This document shows, piece after piece, positions 11,101-26,100 of a stretch of DNA of 64,000 bases. This DNA comes from Pyxicephalus adspersus. Its lineage: Eukaryota; Chordata; Amphibia; Anura; Pyxicephalidae. The stretch lies in NCBI RefSeq assembly GCF_032062135.1, contig NC_092860.1, forward strand, positions 128,095,396 to 128,159,395, read 5' to 3'. A program made the position numbers and the translations under genes. The first letter of the stretch is position 1; each line of letters starts with the position of its first letter. Under the pieces are notes generated by a model that saw only the letters and a program-made list of their open reading frames with translations, did no database searches and was not told the origin of the DNA.

Positions 11101-14100
11101 GGAGCATGGCATACTTTCTTTAGCCTAGTGAAATATATCTCATGGAAGGATTCATTGGTTGTATTTGACACGAAGTCCAACATTTTCATTCCTTTTTGTT
11201 GTATCCATGCAGTGTTTCTAGTTTTAAATATTTGATTTAAATGTTTGGTAAAAATACATAGAGATTGCAATATATTTTATATAGTGATCGATTAGATGGC
11301 TATAACAAAGAACCCTCACCTTTAGTAGCCAAGTAAATAGAGCCACTGGCAAGTCAATCATTGTTATGTTCAGAACATCTGCAATACTTGCAATGTGTAT
11401 AGATTACCCTAAAAAGGTATAGCTTGTTTGTCTCAACAAAACTAAACTTTCACTTAGAGTTGGGTTACATGCAAGCTACCGTAATAAACCGTGCATCTTA
11501 GTTCCCTATTGGTCTCCTTTGTGGTGGCCAACAATCAATGTTTTCACCTCTTCTTTAAAAATTACTTAGGATTTATGTGCTGCTGTGACCAAAGCTGATG
11601 TACTGGAAACAATGGTCTTGGTTTTTAGTGGAGCTGATGTCATGTGCACAACCGGAGATCCAGTCTTCAGTACTCCATACCTACTAGCAAAGATGGCTGG
11701 ACAGAGATTACAAATGGAGTTTCTACATCATAACAGATCATCAGGTAGACAAATCCTTCAAAGTTACTTTATTAGCTGAAAAATACATGTAAAGTACCAA
11801 TTTGTTTTTCTTTTTTGCTCGCTCTTAGATATATTTGCTAGTCTGCTATCTCTCTGGTCATAAATGGAGTTAATTGGGTTTTGTATGTGTTTTTTTTAAC
11901 CAATAATTTGACTCCATTATTTTCTCTAGCAATGATTCCATACAAAGTGCACTGATCAACATACCTGTGTGTGGGGTAGATTGGCCAATATCTTATGGAA
12001 CACAAGTCACATATCATAAACCTGTGATAAAGGAAAAATGGCAACTGCATACAATATTGCTGCAGTATTATATCGTATGATTAGTGTTGGTCTGCCTCAA
12101 AAGGAAATAGTCCCAGTACAGAACAATAAAACTGTGTTTTAAGCTACGTACACACTTCCTATGTTTCTCACCCAATAATCGTCCCAGAGCCAATATCGAC
12201 CAAGAATCTAAAGTGTACAGCGCGCGTCCTTCATCATCCGAACGACCGTCCTGGCAGATCCATGGAGGATAAACCACGAACGATCTTAATGCAAGTGAAA
12301 GGGGGGAGCGCGCAGCGAGGTGCCGCTCCGTCGCTCTCCCCCTCCCCTCTGTATAGAGCAGAATGGTGCTGTGTGTACAGCATTCGTTCATGCATCGTGC
12401 AATAATAGTCGTTGGAAAGGATCGAGAAAGATCCTTTCCAACGACTAATATTGCACGTGGGTATGTGGCTTAACAATGTACTTTATTTAATCAATAATTT
12501 TTAAATTTATTTTAGATTACCAAACAACAAACCATATCTCAAAGAATGGAAGTGATCAGAATCAATTTCACTGTGGATTTTTATACAAAGCTTCCTCAAG
12601 TTCTTCTAAGGTATCCACAAGCAGGAAAATAAAAGAAGGTAATTTATTTTTTTCAAATTTTTTGTTTAGTCCCTAAAAGTAGGTAAAAAGTAGGTAAAAT
12701 ATACATATATTGTAAATGTATTGTACAGGATGGGTGGGTTCTGGATGGCAGATACATTTCCCCCTACTTTGGAGTGTGATTCCTCTAAAAAGAGGATACT
12801 TACTGTAAAAGGAGTCTGTAAAGTTTGGTTTGCTGATCTGGACTGGCCATTTTTTTAAAATTATTTCAGGGACTGTACTTTGGGATGGGAGGCAAGGATC
12901 TGGGTGGGCCTGCCTAAACCTGTATGGACCAGGCTTTTAGACTGGCCTTACCGGTCAGTATGGGGGTAAGGAGTGAACCTGTTTTTGGATGACAGGCTAA
13001 TACTGAAAACCTTGGCTACCTGTGAGTACCAGGCACCCTCCCAGCATAGCGACGTTTGGTGGCAGGCCTATGTAATCACTTACCTGTGGGATTTAATGCT
13101 GAATTAAGCTGTTTAATTTTTGCTTTATGCTAAAAGGAAGCTGTTTGATTTATGCCCGAGCCATAAAAAAATAACATTTTTCATGAAGTTAGATGAAACC
13201 TTCTTCAAGCATAGTACATGAGAAGATCTGCTGATAAATTGGCATTTCACCAACCAATCCATTTTCCCATTGGTTATGGATCAGTCCCAAAAACTGCACA
13301 CGTGTATAACACTCTATCCTTCTGAATGTTTATATGGATAGAAAACCATCAACACACATGTTACAACTGTGGTCCTTTTGATTGACATGATTGACACATT
13401 TGATCTATTTACTTTAAAAAATCAGGGCCACAAAATCATTCTATCTATAGATCAATTAATAAATCTATCTCTGCCCTTTCCTTCAGATTCACTTCAAATC
13501 CAATAATTTTATCAGATTGGAAATTGGAACTGAAATTATATCTGCTTATGTGTAATACCCCAAATATGGGTTCTTTTCCTATACGAGAAATAAATTGACA
13601 AGATAGTGAAAAAAAGTGAGACCACAAATGCTCATTCACATACAGGGGAATTTTTACAAATTTCAATGTTGACTTGCACAACAGCAAAGTTTCACTTAAT
13701 TAGATATGCACAGTATATATTCTCATTTCCTTTGTTAATTTTAAATTTGTTCCAGTGGATCATTGTGCCTGTTCTAGGAGCACTACCTAAACAATTGGCA
13801 ACCTTGAGAACGCTGTTATGCAAATCAACCTCAGGCCTTGTATCATCAAAATATAGTTTAGTTTCAATGAAATTTTTGAACATATACTACATAGTGTGAT
13901 ATGTAAAAATCCAATTCTGTCCAGCAACGATAACCAAATCCATTTCTGTCCAGTTACAATAACCAAACTTGTGTTTTGTATTTTTTGTTACTAGATATGA
14001 CCAAGTGGTGGTGCACCATAGAGAACAGCTTACTGAGCTATTACGAACATGAAAATAGTGATGTTCCAGAAGGCTGCATTGATTTAAGTGAAGCGGTGTG

Positions 14101-17100
14101 TCTGGTTGTTAACCCATCAGATTTCATCTTGGGTTCCGGGTAGGTAGAAGTAAAGAGGACATAACTGTATGACTTCTTTTTATGTCATAGGATAACTTTA
14201 CCAAGTTACGCACATAGCTCTTTGTTCTTGGTGTGGATAGGTGGAATAGCTTTTCATATACCTAAATATCTAAAGGCTATGCTTCTTGTTGACATTAAGT
14301 TATATGGGGTATATAAGGATAGAGTACCTGTAAAAATATGTAATAACATTTTGTATATTAAAAATGTATATATACAAAGTTTTGGATAGAACGCAGAAAG
14401 GATTAAACTTTTCAGATTTTCCATTAGAAGTTTTTTTCTCTTTTGCTCTTTACCTTTGGTGGAAGTAAACAGGAAATAAAGAAGAACAAATCCCCTGAAA
14501 TTCCCTCTATTCATGTTCCAGTGATGGTTATAAAATTTTTGTTATATTTTAGTTTGTCCAAAATGTGAAAAATGTTTTGGCTATAGATATGCTTTAAGTA
14601 GATACAACATTTGTGTTTTTATGCTCATAATGTTTCAATTACCTTCATATTTAAGTTTTGTTAATCCTTATACTGCCACATCTCCCATGTTACTTGTAAT
14701 ATTTTACTTTGATAATGCCACAGTACCGTAAACTTCAAATTCACTTTCTGCCATGTACAGTCCAACATGTTTTTCTGTGCACAGCTGGTATAATTATATA
14801 TCTTCTTGTCATACTGCTCACATTTTCTAAAGCTAGTCATTACAGTACTTTGGACAGGTATGTTAAAAAGTTTGTAAATTTTGGGTTGTCAATCTGATTC
14901 TTCTAAGTGCAGTTAATCAAAAATGTAGGAAAAAGACAGATGCTATAAAAACATAAAATCAAGTGTCAATCAAACTTTCTTTTCAGCAAATGTATCAAAA
15001 TGCATTTGAAACAAACTTACTACATTCACTGTATTTACTCATACCATAAAAACGAACTAAATGAATTGTAGTAATAGAGAAATATCTCTACCAGAACAAT
15101 GCAGTATGTTATGGTATATTTTTGTATGATCAGTATCTAGTTACCTGTGTCTACTTTTGCTTTTGGAATGCACCTTTGAAAAACAAATAATGTTCCAGAA
15201 CTGCTGTAGATAATTAAACTTGTCACAGATAACATCCTGATTTTGGACCAAACTTTGGTTGTGGTTCTGGAGTAAACACTTACAATGACATCTATACATT
15301 GTGACATGTGTATAACACAAAACATCAACATACATCAGAATAAGGAGTGATTTCTCCCCCCTTTCCCCTGTCCGGTCTTCACATTGTTATCTGGGTATAT
15401 TATACATTGATTAAAGAATAAAATAGGATAAAACCTTTACATATAATGTAATAGATGCCACAGCCCAAAAATTGTTGACAAATATCCAAATATCATTAAC
15501 CTCCCTAGCAGTTCATTTCTTTTGGTTTTATATGTCTAAAAGCGGTACATTGTTTTTCATGAAAATTTATTTTACAGTATAATATATTAGTATGAGTATA
15601 ATAAAGTTTGAAGCACAAAATCATGTAAAAACAGTTATTTTGTATTGAATGCAACACAAATAGATTTTGAATTTCCCACCCCGCCCCGTACACACGCACC
15701 GACGTCACCGGAAACTCCCTGGTGATTCATCGTGTGCAGAAGCAGGAAGAAGGAAGAAGAAAGAAGATGGAGATCGCAGCGCTGGACGACGTGGGACGCT
15801 GGTGAATCAGGTAAGGCTCTATTTACTAACCTTCCCATAGGTTTACATACCCCGAGTGTGACTGGGGGTTACCACTTTTAGCAATTTTTTCTACCCCAAG
15901 TCACACTCGGGGTTACCTCTAGGGAAGTTAAAAGGCATTTTTTATTACAATCAACACTCAATATAATAAAACTTATACTTGTTCTAATAAAACTTGTACT
16001 ATGTTGTATGTTGATGTTTATAATTAAAAAAAACTTTTATTGATAAATTAGGATACATATGTTACAATGGTAATGCTTTATTAAAGCCCTCAAAGACTGG
16101 AGAAGATAGACTAATCAAGTGAGAACCTGAGTGACCCAGCAAACTGGAATGGATTTCTAAAAAATAAATTTATATTTAGCAAATGTTTTTAGTCCTGGGC
16201 CAGATCTATTATGGCTTGCTGGATCACCCAGGTTCACCTATCATATTCTATCTTCTTCAGTGTTTAAAATATCAGGCCCAATGTGTTTGATGTTTAACAA
16301 GTCCTAATATGGTTTTTTTTTTTTTAATAACCATCTCAAACAACCAGAACAAATTAAATGCAAAAAGTTGAATTTAATATTGCTTCTTTTGACTACAGCA
16401 CATTCTATCATCATGTTACATTTTTATTCACCTGTCTATATAAAATTATTTTTTGTGACTGTGAGAACATTTTCAATGCTAATTTTTGCCTAGCCATGGA
16501 TTTATATGATTGCACAATAAACATTTCCCCCTCCACCACCCAGCAATTCTGATGATAATAATATGTTCACAGCTTTGCAATGAAGAGGGCAGGGGAAATT
16601 TCACCAAAAAACATTTCTTTATTTTGCCCATCACTAGTGATGCAGTGTTTTCCTTTGCTCCTGGGGTATACCAGAGGGTTACAAACATCACATCCACTGA
16701 CTGGGAGGCCATATTTGCTCCTTTCTTGGTTTTTAATGTATTCTAGTTTATAATGCTATTCTTTAAACCTTTGTCTATAGCTTCACTTTAGGGGGTAAAT
16801 TTACTTTTATTGGCATGTTTTTAAATAAAATACAAACATCAGTACACAGTTCAATCAGTATACAATTACAAAATCAGTATACAATATTCATAAAACAATG
16901 TGTAAAACAAAGAAATACGTGAAACGAGAGGGAATCGGGGGACACAGGACATACAGCCATTAAAGTTTTAATTTAAAATAATTTCAAACATATATTATCA
17001 AATGTATATGACTTTCTTTACTACACCACGGTCCCGGCAGCAATTCCACAGGCTTCAGTTAACATGCACATTATAACTTAAGTGCCTTCAGATTGTAAAA

Positions 17101-20100
17101 CTTGATTTTCAGTAAATGGCTTTCTGTTAGATCTATACAAGTTTACAATTTTTACAAGCAGACAATAGAGATGTTTATGAAAATTTTATTCAGGCAGAAT
17201 CTCCAGGGAAAAATGCCGCAAATATACCAAGATTATCTGCATGGGAATGCATGATGATATAATATGTTAAAATGGCGGGTAATGCATGCAAACAAACTGC
17301 TTAGTTTATAAAGTCATTAACATAGTTCTCTAACACCATCTCCAAGTCATTATCACATCATCCTGCTTTAGCACTGACAAACCGTTTCATTTGTATGGAG
17401 TGAAAGCATGCTTTGAAACCCAGTGTAACAGATAAAGTGAATGTTGGTACGTGCAATGACACTAACAAATTCCCTAATAGCATTAATGTGTTATGCTGTT
17501 GCGACTAATGCTTCCTTTTATACCATAAACAAGTTTAAGCTTTATTAATTTGCTTGTTTCAACCCTTTTTTTAATTCAGTTACATACCCAATTACCCAAT
17601 TTTATTGTATTTTTTAATAGGAGTTTTATATTGTATCAATAAATTGTGACATTAATAATGGCAATAACATTTTTATTACATTACAATAAAATGGAATATT
17701 AATAAAAGTGTAATTTTAAGACATTGCAGTAAATAGATTCACTGGATTATACTATATCAGATGCATCTTTCAACATCTTAAAACTATCTTCATTTAAAGC
17801 AAGGAAAAAGTTATTGGTAACTGGATTATCTTGTATCAAGGTGTAACTGCAGTACTGAAGCAGCAATATCTGATTGTCGCTCATTATTTACTTAGAGTTT
17901 AGGATTTAGAATTTTAGTGGAAGCAAAAAATAATATTCACATATTCTGAACATGATAATAAATTTAAAGGTTACATCATGTTAAATCTTCAGCTCATCAA
18001 ACAACTTTTTTCATCTTTTCATGTTTAGAAAATCTATAGGTAAAAAATGTTTTTTCCTCATTGCCAATCTTTAAAAGTCTGCAGTTGTAGATTTTGTACA
18101 GAATATAATGTGTGATTAGCAAAGAATCAAACTGCCTCCTGTTTGAAAAGGATTTTTGTATTTTTGTGCATGTTTTCAAATCCTTTGTCTGCAATCTTAA
18201 GGGCTTTTTAGGCTCTTATAAGAGGGAGCTGTGACTGATGGCGGTGTTTCAGCAGAATATAGGTGTTATATTGTTCCTTAAGTTATTACTGTGGTAAAGG
18301 TTAAGTGTTTTAGGTCAGGCGGCTGTGGTAAGTTAGTGAATTTAAAGAGTTACGTCAAGGGAAACATTTCATATGCAGGTGAAAATCATATATGATAACT
18401 GCTACCACGTCAATGTATTTTTGTCCAGACAGTCATGAGATTTACATAGTTCTTTCCTACACCACAGCCTTGTCTAGCAAAGGACCTGTTCTGTTACAGT
18501 TTCATTTGAACTTACAAGTCTACACAACCATACCTGTCTCTTAAAACCCCCACTACTTCCCATCACTCCACATCTCCCCTCCTATTGTGTGAGACTCCCC
18601 CCAAATCTTAGATTGTAAGCTCTTTGGGGCAGGGTCCTCTTCTCCTCCTGTGTCACAGTCTGTATTTGTCTGTCATTTGCAACCCATAATTAATGTACAA
18701 CTTACAAATATAAAAATCCTGTTCAATATTATTATTAATAATATTATTAATAATAATAATAATACCCACCTGGATGTGACTGGATGGTGGGAGAAATTAG
18801 CAACATCATACACTCATCTCTCAGTTAATAAACTTTCTAAAATCTTTTTGCCTCCTCAGTGTGCTCCTTGAAGTGCAGCTTTCTTGACCTTTTTTCTTCC
18901 CATTCTTCTGGAAGGATGATGCTAAGTTAAAGTATGGTATTTACTTTTATTTGCATTTAAAAAAAAAAATTAATTACAGGTATGCATCAATGTGTGTTTT
19001 CCTAACTGCTGGATTTTAACTTTCAGCTGACCATCTCCCACCCAGTCTTATTAGTCTTTCACAGTTATTATCACAGTTTTTTGGTTGTTAATATTGCTAG
19101 CATTTATACTGGTCCTGGAAAATACCATTGGTGGGGTTTTGAAAACACTTGCCCGATTGGAAAAATATATCAAGACATATATTCAGCTATATATAAACAT
19201 TTTAATAAAAACCTCCATTGCTACATGCTTACAATTTCCAGCAGCAGAGGCACAGTGTGCCTCAATATGTCTGTGCAGTCCAATAGATACCAGAGTTAGG
19301 TTATGTACACACGTGCAATAATTGTCATTGGAAAGGATCATGAAAGACGACTGCGCGATGCATGAACAAATGCTGTACATACAGCACCGTTCTGCTCTAT
19401 GGAGAATGGAGAGGGAGAACAACGGAGCAGCACCCCAGTGTGCTCCCCCCCTTTCCTTCCAATATGATCTGTCGTCATCCATCGTCCGTGGATCCGCCAG
19501 GATGGTCCTTCGGACCATGGACGACGAGCAATGTACGGCCCTTGGCCGATTATCGTATGAGAACCATTGTACGTGTGTGCCCAGCCTTAGACCAAGTAGA
19601 TATAGTAATCAGAAATCAGTAGCTTGCCTGGCCTGACAGCCCCTATGCCTCCTAAATACTAAAAGTCGCTCTGGTAAACTTCTCCCTGAAATTTACCAGA
19701 TCCTCAGAATAAATCATTTGTTTTGATATTGTAAGGGATATTTCTATTACCTGAAAAAGCCACAAAAAGGCCACTGTTAGTCCACTGTTATTTATTATTT
19801 ATTTAGTTTTAAATTTATTACCGTGGATATGGACAGACAGTGACTGGATACAAAATATACATGTCAAATATAGAAAGAGGCCTTTTCAGGCATTTTATAT
19901 TAAAGTAAATTAAAACTGTATGGGGGTCCCTCCTTAAATTGAAACCAGACCCTTCAAAAGGCTTGAGACCTATCCAATTATCCAATTATCCTATTATCCT
20001 ATCCAACCTATCCAATTCTTATCTATGAAAAGTTTTCTGGAATATGGATTTCCAAAGAAGGAGGGGGGTAAAAGCACATAGCCCCCTTTCCTTTATGACA

Positions 20101-23100
20101 TTAAAAGACACCCACTTGCTAATGCAAGGGCCATTGTTGGAGGAGATGTGGCATTCCCACAATTTAGCCTCTGTGATATGAGGGCTGTGGGTGGGGAGTA
20201 AATTGACAGGATCTCCAGACAGGTGGGTGGAGGTCATGCCATTGCATTTAGCTAATTGAAGGCTGCTCCTAGTTGGAATGGCTGGTTGCATATAAACAAT
20301 GACATGTTCTGTCCAAAGGACAGGTTCTGTCCATGTGGACTGAGCTCCAGTCATTGAGCCTGATTTATTAATGGATAATTGATAATTATCCCAGGATGGA
20401 GAGGATACACTTTCATCATTGAACATGGGTGATCCAACAAATCTGAAATCGATCAGGTTTAAGATTGAAAACATTTGCCAACAAATAACAAATGATTTTA
20501 AAGAAATCCATTCCAGGTTTGCTGGATCACCTAGGTTCTCTGATGAAAGTGTATCCTCTCCAGCCTTGGAGAGCTTAAAAGCATTGGGCCCATTGCGTTC
20601 AGCCAGGGCAGCTGGGAACACCCATCTGCAGCGATTGACTGAACAGATGTAAATAATGATGATAAAGTTTATGTAACTTGTTTCCTGCCAAAGAATAATC
20701 AATGGACCTATTTAATCTAATGTTAATCATTTCTTAAGTTATTTTCAGTGGTTAAAATGTTAATAAAATGCTTGCAAAGATTTTATCCTGAACATAACCA
20801 TAGTTAGAAGTTTTAAGCACCAATAAATGAAAAAATACACTGCAGTTACAGAGTACACTTGACAAGTGTGCTTCACTATTCCTTTATGTCATATTATATT
20901 TGGCCAGCTTTTTATTGAATACTCAATTTTTATCATTCTATATCACTGTTATCTAGGCAGGACCTAGATGGGACCTAGTGTGAGTCCAAGATGTTTCCAT
21001 TACAACATATTCTTGGATACCTGGAAAAGAAACTCTTAATTACATTTTGAGTGATTCCTGTTTCGGTGAAATTCACTTGTCTTAGATAATACCTTAAGAT
21101 TTATTTAAAATGCATATTTTTTGTATTCTTTTTCAATTATACATACCTATATAATTCCCTTGTGACGATTTAAGGGCAAGTTGTGCATATCTTGATAAGA
21201 TAATAGTCTTATCATAATAAAGATAAAAGTCCATTACTTATAATAGCTGCAACAGATGCTATCTAACATCTGTAAGCTTTTCAGAAAGAAATATTTTGTA
21301 AAAGAAATGGATAAAATAAAATGCAGGGATTTAAAAAGCTCTCCAAGTCTATTATTTATACACCTGGTACAACCATTTCCATCAATTTACAGTTCCGTGG
21401 AAAATATGCTGCATCTATTCTAAATCAGAGCTTGAAAGGGCAGCAATCAGAATAATTTTCTGTTAATGGACACAATAAAATACTTCTGTTTTCAACTGAA
21501 CAATAATTAGTTTTAACTAAAATGGATTGCTTTTAGCATGATCAATGGAACACAGCAGGGGTTGAGTATTTAGCTCTTGTAATTTGTCTGAGAGGCCTCT
21601 TAAAACATTACTGTTTTTTTTTTTACTTTAAACATAATTATTAGTATGGCATATGTCAACCTGCTACCGATTTACTGCAAGGTGCTTTATTGAACATAAA
21701 ACATTAAAAAGTCTATCCGTTTTTTTTTTGTTTTGTTTTTCCCTTTTTTTAAATCAAAAGTACAAAAATGTTAGAGATATTTTTTTTCTGATCTGATAAA
21801 GCAATCAGGTGAATTTGAATAGAGTTTACAGCCAAGCAATCATTAGATACCAGTTGTTTGGGGTTCCAATTGGTTGTGGATAGATTGGACATGATGGTTA
21901 ATAATCACGTACATCAACATTAAGATTGAAATTTGAATTGCTTTCTATCTATGGGAAAAGAATGGGAAGACCAGAGTCCTAAATAAATGTTTGTGTTGAT
22001 TTCACATTAGATTTGCTTGTGTGTCCTAGGACCTATTGTTAAATCTTTTAGACTGTCCAATAATATTTTGCACACGGGATACATTTTTTTGTAAATGTTA
22101 TGTATCTTTCATATTCTTTTAAATTTTAATAAATACACCCAACACTCATTTTACTGCTAGGGCTCTATTTATAAAACAGAATTCTGACATTCCCTCAAAC
22201 CCTGTTGTGAATCTTCCATCTCTATGTGTTTCAATGGCAGTAATTGACTCCCACTAGGGAATGTTTAAGGAAATGTCAGACTCCCTGTTTTATAAATAGG
22301 ACCCACGAAGAATAAAGCAGCATTTTTGGAAAATATCTATTAAATTATATACTCGATCATTTACAAAAGAATAAAAAACTGACTTTTTTTGCACATGATT
22401 ACCAATGGAAGTTCAAACAGCTTCAGTTTCCCTAATAAAAATTCTCTATTACTCTAGTTATCCAAAAATATAAATCTTTGTATAAAATCTGACAAACACT
22501 TTTTTGCATTTAATAAACCAACCTAACAAAGCACTTTTATTGGTATTTTTTTTTAAAGATACATAAATGATATGTCAGTAAAATTATTATCATTAATAAT
22601 ATCATTTACAAAATCCACAATTGTAATACGTTCGCCTTTCCAGTTTAAAATCAGATCTATGTACGGCTGCCATGAAATAAATATATGCATTAATATAGAA
22701 GAAATTAGGTTCCCCTTTAGCCATAAATAAATTTGCCAGCCTTGATGCACATTTCATGCCCATCACCACATTCTCTTTAAATAGCTTCAGGAAATGAGCT
22801 GTGAATCTGTGAAATACTTGTATGAAACACATTTCTAAATAAACAGGCACTGATTAAAATAGAAAGAAAAAAATGAATCTCTCGGGTTATTTGAGAGTTT
22901 AATTTAATTATTTGTGAGTTCTTTGCAAAAACTAGGGAAAGAAATATTTGAGAAGTCATACGCAGAATGTAAGTACTAGACATTTCACTAAATACAGTTA
23001 TTTTTCAAAGTTTCAGTTTATCAAACATTATTACCTATTTTTCCTCCTAACAGAAATGTGTAAGTATTCTAGTAGTGCATAAAAAGGCAAATACTATTGA

Positions 23101-26100
23101 AGGGAATTAAGCCTCTGGCTATGTTAGATTATACAATCTAAATAAAACTGTTTTTTTTTCTCTTTGCTCTAGGGCCATCTTTACCTTTGAGATATACTTA
23201 TTGTCAGAACGTATGTTTCTTTTTGGAGCTGAAAATGCAGAGTCTCAGCAAGAATGGTCCAAGGCACTATCTAAGGTAATGCTGATAATTATCTGATAAA
23301 GCTAAGCCTCAGGCATTAGCATAAAATAAATTGGCGCTAACTGTAAGCTCTCAATGGAGCCAGCTTTAATTTCATTTTTCTTAACTTGTAAATATTTTTT
23401 AACGTTACTCTGCTAAAGGGAAATTATCTAGGGAACTTTAAAATTGTAAATGCAACATAATTTAAGATATGTAGAAAAAAATAATGATTGAGTTTTTAAT
23501 TTATCAAATAAATTCATAAATTATCATAAAATGTCTCGAAATAAAAGAATGATTTAGACAAATCCATTCTACCTTATTTGTTCCTGGTATATTCTGTAAT
23601 GATTGATATCTGTGTATTCTTTAATGGTTATGATTTTGAATTGTTCTCCTGTTTTAGAAGAAGTAACTTTGTTTTTAGGAAGATTCTATAAAACAATTAA
23701 ATTAGTAGTTTTCTGTAGCCATGTAGTCTCTCTAGTCATTTCCTTTTAGGAAAAGGAAACCTATTTTGCTCATCATTAGTTGTATAGGAGGATAGCTTTA
23801 AGTAATATAGATGTAATTCATAAGATTTGTTAAAGCAGACCTAAATTCACTAAACTAAAGTCACCAGGAGGTTGTTCTAATTGACTAAAGTCACATGCAG
23901 AAGCTGACTACCCACCAATGAGTTTCCATTTTAAACTTTGTCATGTAACTGTTCAGCATATCAGAATGATCCTTATCCATTTTGGGCTTTTTTTTGTTTT
24001 GCAGAATTTTGTGCCTGCTGTGAATGAATCCTTAGTAGAATTAGAGTTTGATGTTATTGGATTTTTATTTTACAAAGATTCATATACATTCATGGAATGG
24101 AAAGAAGGATGGTTTGTCCTGGAAAAAAACTCTCTGCATTATAGTCACAGGCATGACATTTCTCAGAAAGAAACCATCCAATTAAAGAAACTACAGGAAC
24201 TTAGTAAGCCAAAATATTACGTTATATAATCATATAATATTTAATTATTCATACTTGTATTTATTATACTTATCCAGAGTAGAAGTCCTAAACTTTTTTT
24301 CAGGATAAAGACAAGTTAGAAAATCTGTACTTTTTTCAGTTTCTTCAGTTTATGTATATATTTTTTTTCTATTTTTCTTGGGACAAGAAGTATCAATAGG
24401 TTAAGTATTGGAAGTTAGGTTAAGGGAGGTCACAAACAAAAAAAACATACATTACTCCTTTACTTTGAGATACTTTTGTTTATGACTCTGTCCTTTCCCC
24501 TTACTTCCTCTCCAAAGTGGCATAAGTCACCAGGGTAGAAGTGGGTGGAAATCTCCATATTGGGGAAAATCAAATAAAAACATGCCAGAAGTTCCCACCA
24601 TTGATGACTCCATTCAAAAGTTTGGGTGGACTTCTGGTTTAAAAAACAAAATATATAACATTTCAGGCAATCAGTCATTAACATTAAACTGAATTAACCC
24701 AAAAACCTCTACAAAGACCTTACAGTCAGATAGAACCTCAAAAGCTGCTGCAACTTCTATCTCCTCTCCTGTATCAGAAAGACATTAACACTTGCAAATC
24801 AATTCTAAAGTGAACCTGTAGGCAGGTTATGGACAGACATTAAAATACATATACCAAGCAGAAATTGTTCACAACAGAAGCACTGAAGTTGTTCAAGCCA
24901 TTCTTTTAACTCTTGCTCAACTCCTGCCTTGGTCTTAGCCTTGGACTCCTAATGTAAATGGAGCCAGACACAGATCTGGAGTAGTTATTTTAATTTTAAA
25001 GGTTGTAAAAACTTCATATAAATCAGATATTAACAAAAATATACAAAAGCTTGCAGGGTTAACAAGAGACATACAGGGCATGATTTAATAAAGCTCCTCA
25101 AGGCTGGAGAAGATACACTTTCGTCAGTGAAGCTGGGTGATCTAGCAAACCTGGAATGAATCTGGTCAAGGATTTCAAAACAATTTCCTAAAATCATTTG
25201 CTGTTTGCTAGCAAATGTTTTAAATCCCCGACCAGATCCATTCCAGGTTTTCTGGATCACTCAGCTTCACTGATGAAAGTGTATTCTCTGAAAGTTTTAA
25301 GTTCAGGTCCACAATTTGATAAGATAAAAAAGCAATACTGTACATCTCCAAACCCACTGGAATATTCTTTAACCATAGTTCCAGGAAGTGCTTTAAAAAA
25401 TTGCAGCTTTCATCCAAAATGGACAAATCTGCTGTTTACTCTTCTTGTCTTGCGTCTCTGCTTATCAATAAAATATTTTGAACTGGTTTGAAGGATATTG
25501 GTTAAATGGATCCATGTTTTTCAGATTTGGTACAAAGTAAGGTTTTTTATCTAGGTTGCTAGGATGTTAGATTTTGCGCCCCCACCTGGAAGATTTGCTT
25601 TCACTTTTTGTCCCAGGGACCATTGTCATTGGGAGTAAAAGTAAAATAAAATAAACAAATCCAAATTGTCAGCATAACATGAATATAAATAAGGGTAAAT
25701 TGTCAATAAAAACATGGTTTTTGGGTGACTGTTGTGTCAAGACAGAAAAAAAACAGAAAAGTACCCCAATTAGTTAAAGTAATAGTCTATAACTTACCCC
25801 GAGGTATAGAAAACATAAAGGTAATCTCTCACATTTACAGGTGACACAAAAAAATTCCAGAAGTTAACAATCAGATCAAATAGTATGTCTAGTTATCTGT
25901 CAATACAAGATAATCCTGATATTCTTACATACCGCTGTTTATAACAATTACTACTTTCATTCCGCAGCAGGTATAACACTTAATCTTTAATGTTGAGAGT
26001 TTTCTTATAGGGGACTTCTGTTTTAGTATTTTAAAATCACAATGTGAATAATTCAACAGTTTTTAAACTTCCAAAACTCTCTTTTAGTAGTCAAGGTGTT

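Larger units (their letters stand above)
14140..23172. other. ARAP2 intron (9.0 kb)
   Basis: Contains a TTAA MITE (15496-15931), palindromic MITEs (16073-16280, 20356-20592), an L2-type tail (18530-18768), a TTAR MITE (19296-19590) and a short palindromic element (22160-22304). The rest is AT-rich with no supported feature. Confidence 0.8.

Noticed and set aside
12068..12476. Minus-strand frames of 80-107 codons
   Set aside because: They fall on a TTAR-target MITE; the copy at 19296 gives similar spurious frames.
19183..19636. Frames of 86-111 codons on both strands
   Set aside because: Repeat sequence of the MITE at 19296-19590, with no conserved frame between copies.
20019..20702. 227-codon minus-strand open frame, the longest in the window
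   Set aside because: It runs through a palindromic MITE, has no family resemblance and lacks splice or start context.
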